The position numbers and the translations under genes are program-made. A DNA stretch of 14,381 nucleotides from Hyphomicrobiales bacterium (GTDB taxonomy: Bacteria > Pseudomonadota > Alphaproteobacteria > Rhizobiales > Beijerinckiaceae). This document shows positions 13,192 to 14,381 of this stretch, in pieces (position 1 is the first letter of the stretch; every line of letters begins with the position of its first letter). The stretch covers positions 1 through 14,381 of the forward strand of contig CANCAR010000050.1 of assembly GCA_947374125.1 (NCBI GenBank). Reading direction: 5' to 3'. A model generated the notes under the pieces. It was not told where the DNA came from. It did no database searches and saw only the letters and a list, made by a program, of their open reading frames with translations.

Positions 13192-13521
13192 TTAATAATA
13201 CTTGAAATACACAAACCAGCCATCGGGCATAAACTTTAGGATAAGTTGGTCGTATACTTCGATGATGAGGCTTAGCAATATACTAAACACGAAAACCAAT
13301 CCAAACATTCCCATCGTGATAAATCGGTTATCCAACATATTCCCAATATCATCGTCTAGGATACAAATGATCAGAGCTAAAATTGACCCCACTGACAACA
13401 ATCTGGCAAAGGTTAACGATATGAGCGCCATAAGCGGCCTAAACATCATTAAGATCGTGAAAATTAACCGTCTTATGATGGTATATAAGACGATATGAGC
13501 CGCTATTTTGATAATTTTCAT
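13192..13521 (-). CDS. Small membrane protein, 109 aa
   Basis: I start at 13521 (MKIIKIAAHIVLYTIIRRLI) rather than two codons earlier, because GAGGA sits six bases before this ATG but touches the other one. There are probably three hydrophobic segments, near residues 8-30, 38-55 (LLSVGSILALIICI) and 68-90 (MGMFGLVFVFSILLSLII). An acidic loop DDDIGNMLDN lies between the second and third. The C-terminus is aromatic (FMPDGWFVYFKYY). It is not recognised. AT content is higher than in neighbouring genes. A promoter-like sequence lies just upstream at 13550-13577. Confidence 0.75.
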   Translation of the reverse strand: MKIIKIAAHIVLYTIIRRLIFTILMMFRPLMALISLTFARLLSVGSILALIICILDDDIGNMLDNRFITMGMFGLVFVFSILLSLIIEVYDQLILKFMPDGWFVYFKYY

Positions 13522-13549
13522 GGCCATTCCTCAAGGTAAGGCTTTAGCC

Positions 13550-13577
13550 AACATACCATGAACATAACCTGAATCAA
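13550..13577 (-). promoter_or_regulatory. Possible promoter of the 109-aa membrane protein gene
   Basis: TTGATT (plus 13572-13577), a 16-base spacer and TATGTT (plus 13550-13555) on the minus strand, in the 67-base gap after the 114-aa gene. The match is moderate. Confidence 0.4.
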
Positions 13578-13588
13578 GAAGATGTCCG

Positions 13589-13933
13589 CTAATGTTTGGC
13601 TAGGTTACGATAAGTATTCAAGATGGTTTCGATGGAGAGATCTTCGTCGGCTATCGGCCGATCTTTCGTCCAGCTCAGGGAAGCAAAAAGGGCTGGTATA
13701 AATTCGGTTTCAAAGTCGACGGTTTGGATGGGATTTGAGCTTTGGCGGTTTTCCCAGAGCGACAACAGATAAAGGCCGATGGCGATAGCATCGGTTCGGA
13801 CGTCGTTTTCCGATTTAGCGCCAATAAAGGCTTTGAATCCGACATCGATCGGATCGAGCATCTGCTTTTCGATCATCAAACGATAGACAATCAAGATGGC
13901 ATTGATTTGATCAAAGGGCGGGAGCATGGCCAT
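13589..13933 (-). CDS. Hypothetical protein, 114 aa
   Basis: A mainly helical soluble protein beginning MAMLPPFDQINAILIVYRLM. Other visible parts are GFKAFIGAKSENDVRTDAIA, IGLYLLSLWENRQ and FIPALFASLSWTKDRPIADE. I recognise no family. Of two near ATGs I took the first (13933), with AAGGA nine bases upstream; the second would lie too far from it. The ribosome site directly abuts the T-run of the terminator at 13948-13975, so there is no room for a promoter after that terminator. Expression needs read-through or a promoter within the preceding gene. Confidence 0.72.
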   Translation of the reverse strand: MAMLPPFDQINAILIVYRLMIEKQMLDPIDVGFKAFIGAKSENDVRTDAIAIGLYLLSLWENRQSSNPIQTVDFETEFIPALFASLSWTKDRPIADEDLSIETILNTYRNLAKH

Positions 13934-13947
13934 AGCCGTAGATCCTT

Positions 13948-13975
13948 AAAAAAATAGCCACGCGCGAAGCGTGGC
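13948..13975 (-). terminator. Intrinsic terminator after the DUF6876-like gene
   Basis: GCCACGC/GCGTGGC (13957-13963 with 13969-13975) with a five-base loop. On the minus strand TA and seven T residues follow. It is 39 bases past the stop codon of the DUF6876-like gene. Confidence 0.88.
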
Positions 13976-14014
13976 CGAAGAGCGGCTGCAAAGGGGATCG
14001 GGTTCAGGTGGCGA

Positions 14015-14365
14015 TCAATATTCGCTCGGCAGCAGGAGCACTTTGTCCACGAGCCAAATCACGACGCCGGTTTCAGGAAAATCGGTGTACAAGATCGATT
14101 GTTCATGGAGGACTTTGCCGTTGCCATCATCGCAGATCAATTTTCCACGACGAGCTGTAACGGCCAGTTTCCACTGTTGGAACTGTTGATTTTTAAGAGC
14201 GGGCTTCAATTGATTGCTCATTATTGCATCCAGCAGCCAATAAGCGCTCGCCGTTTGGGCGACATAACGCACGCCTTCGGTATAGTGAAAGCTTGGAAAT
14301 AGCTTATGCGTGTACCAGGTTTCGGAACCCGTAAAGTGTTCTAAATCGGCCAGTTGTGCAGACAT
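14015..14365 (-). CDS. DUF6876-like protein, 116 aa
   Basis: The 116 residues begin MSAQLADLEHFTGSETWYTH. The series FTGSETWYTHKLF, YTEGVRYVAQTASAYWLLDA, IMSNQLKP, FQQWKLAV, LICDDGNGKVLHEQSILYTD and the end VLLLPSEY matches the family I know as DUF6876, small proteins common on proteobacterial plasmids and of unknown function. The ATG at 14365 has AAAGGAA close upstream. The length is full for the family. Its promoter lies beyond the right edge of the window. A strong terminator follows it. Confidence 0.87.
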   Translation of the reverse strand: MSAQLADLEHFTGSETWYTHKLFPSFHYTEGVRYVAQTASAYWLLDAIMSNQLKPALKNQQFQQWKLAVTARRGKLICDDGNGKVLHEQSILYTDFPETGVVIWLVDKVLLLPSEY

Positions 14366-14381
14366 GATTTTTCCTTTCGCG

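Noticed and set aside
13202..13498. Plus-strand frame opposite the 109-aa membrane protein gene.
   Set aside because: It is antisense to a gene with a good ribosome site and clear membrane segments, and has no upstream signal of its own.

Overview
The window looks like part of a large plasmid or integrative conjugative element from an alphaproteobacterium. The gene set points there: an ArdC-type antirestriction protein, a very large ParB-like protein, a methyltransferase–'strawberry notch' helicase fusion, a Toprim primase-like protein, a DUF2493/SLOG protein and several small DUF68xx/69xx-type proteins. This combination is familiar to me from accessory plasmids of Sphingomonadales and Acetobacteraceae. 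Base composition is moderate (roughly half G+C by eye), lower than most sphingomonads, so a Zymomonas-like or acetic-acid-bacterium host is possible. The sequence alone cannot settle the species. I see no chromosomal housekeeping genes, rRNA, tRNA, transposase, CRISPR array or type IV secretion genes.

Layout. At the left edge is the 3' end of a plus-strand DUF2493 gene (1-189). Every other gene is on the minus strand, so in transcription order one reads from right to left: DUF6876-like (14365-14015), a 114-aa protein, two small membrane proteins, a ribbon-helix-helix-like protein, a DUF6927-like protein, ArdC, ParB-like, DUF6878-like, DUF6915-like, a 214-aa phage/plasmid-type protein, the 1428-aa methyltransferase-helicase, the Toprim protein (ATGA overlap with the helicase) and a 92-aa protein. 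Intrinsic terminators separate DUF6876 / 114-aa, DUF6927 / ardC, ardC / parB, DUF6915 / 214-aa and 214-aa / helicase. A terminator-like hairpin without a T-tract lies between parB and DUF6878.

How the genes fit together (inference). ArdC, a DNA methyltransferase fused to a helicase, a ParB-like protein and a primase-like protein are the kinds of protein that a conjugative element expresses early after entry, to protect and convert its single-stranded DNA. The uniform orientation fits a 'leading region'.

Most unusual parts. (1) An approximately 330-bp direct repeat flanks the 92-aa gene at 228-554 and 986-1315. It carries a conserved cloverleaf-like fold, and its base changes do not favour any reading frame, so I read it as a structured non-coding element. 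(2) A purine-rich motif on the minus strand, similar to AGAGAAAGAGGAGGG, lies ahead of helicase, parB, ardC and the DUF6927-like gene and again at the edge of repeat copy 2. Each copy sits between short complementary arms whose sequence differs from site to site. (3) In the same four leaders a second hairpin lies at or over the ribosome binding site. Together these could be a shared post-transcriptional control or single-stranded promoter system.
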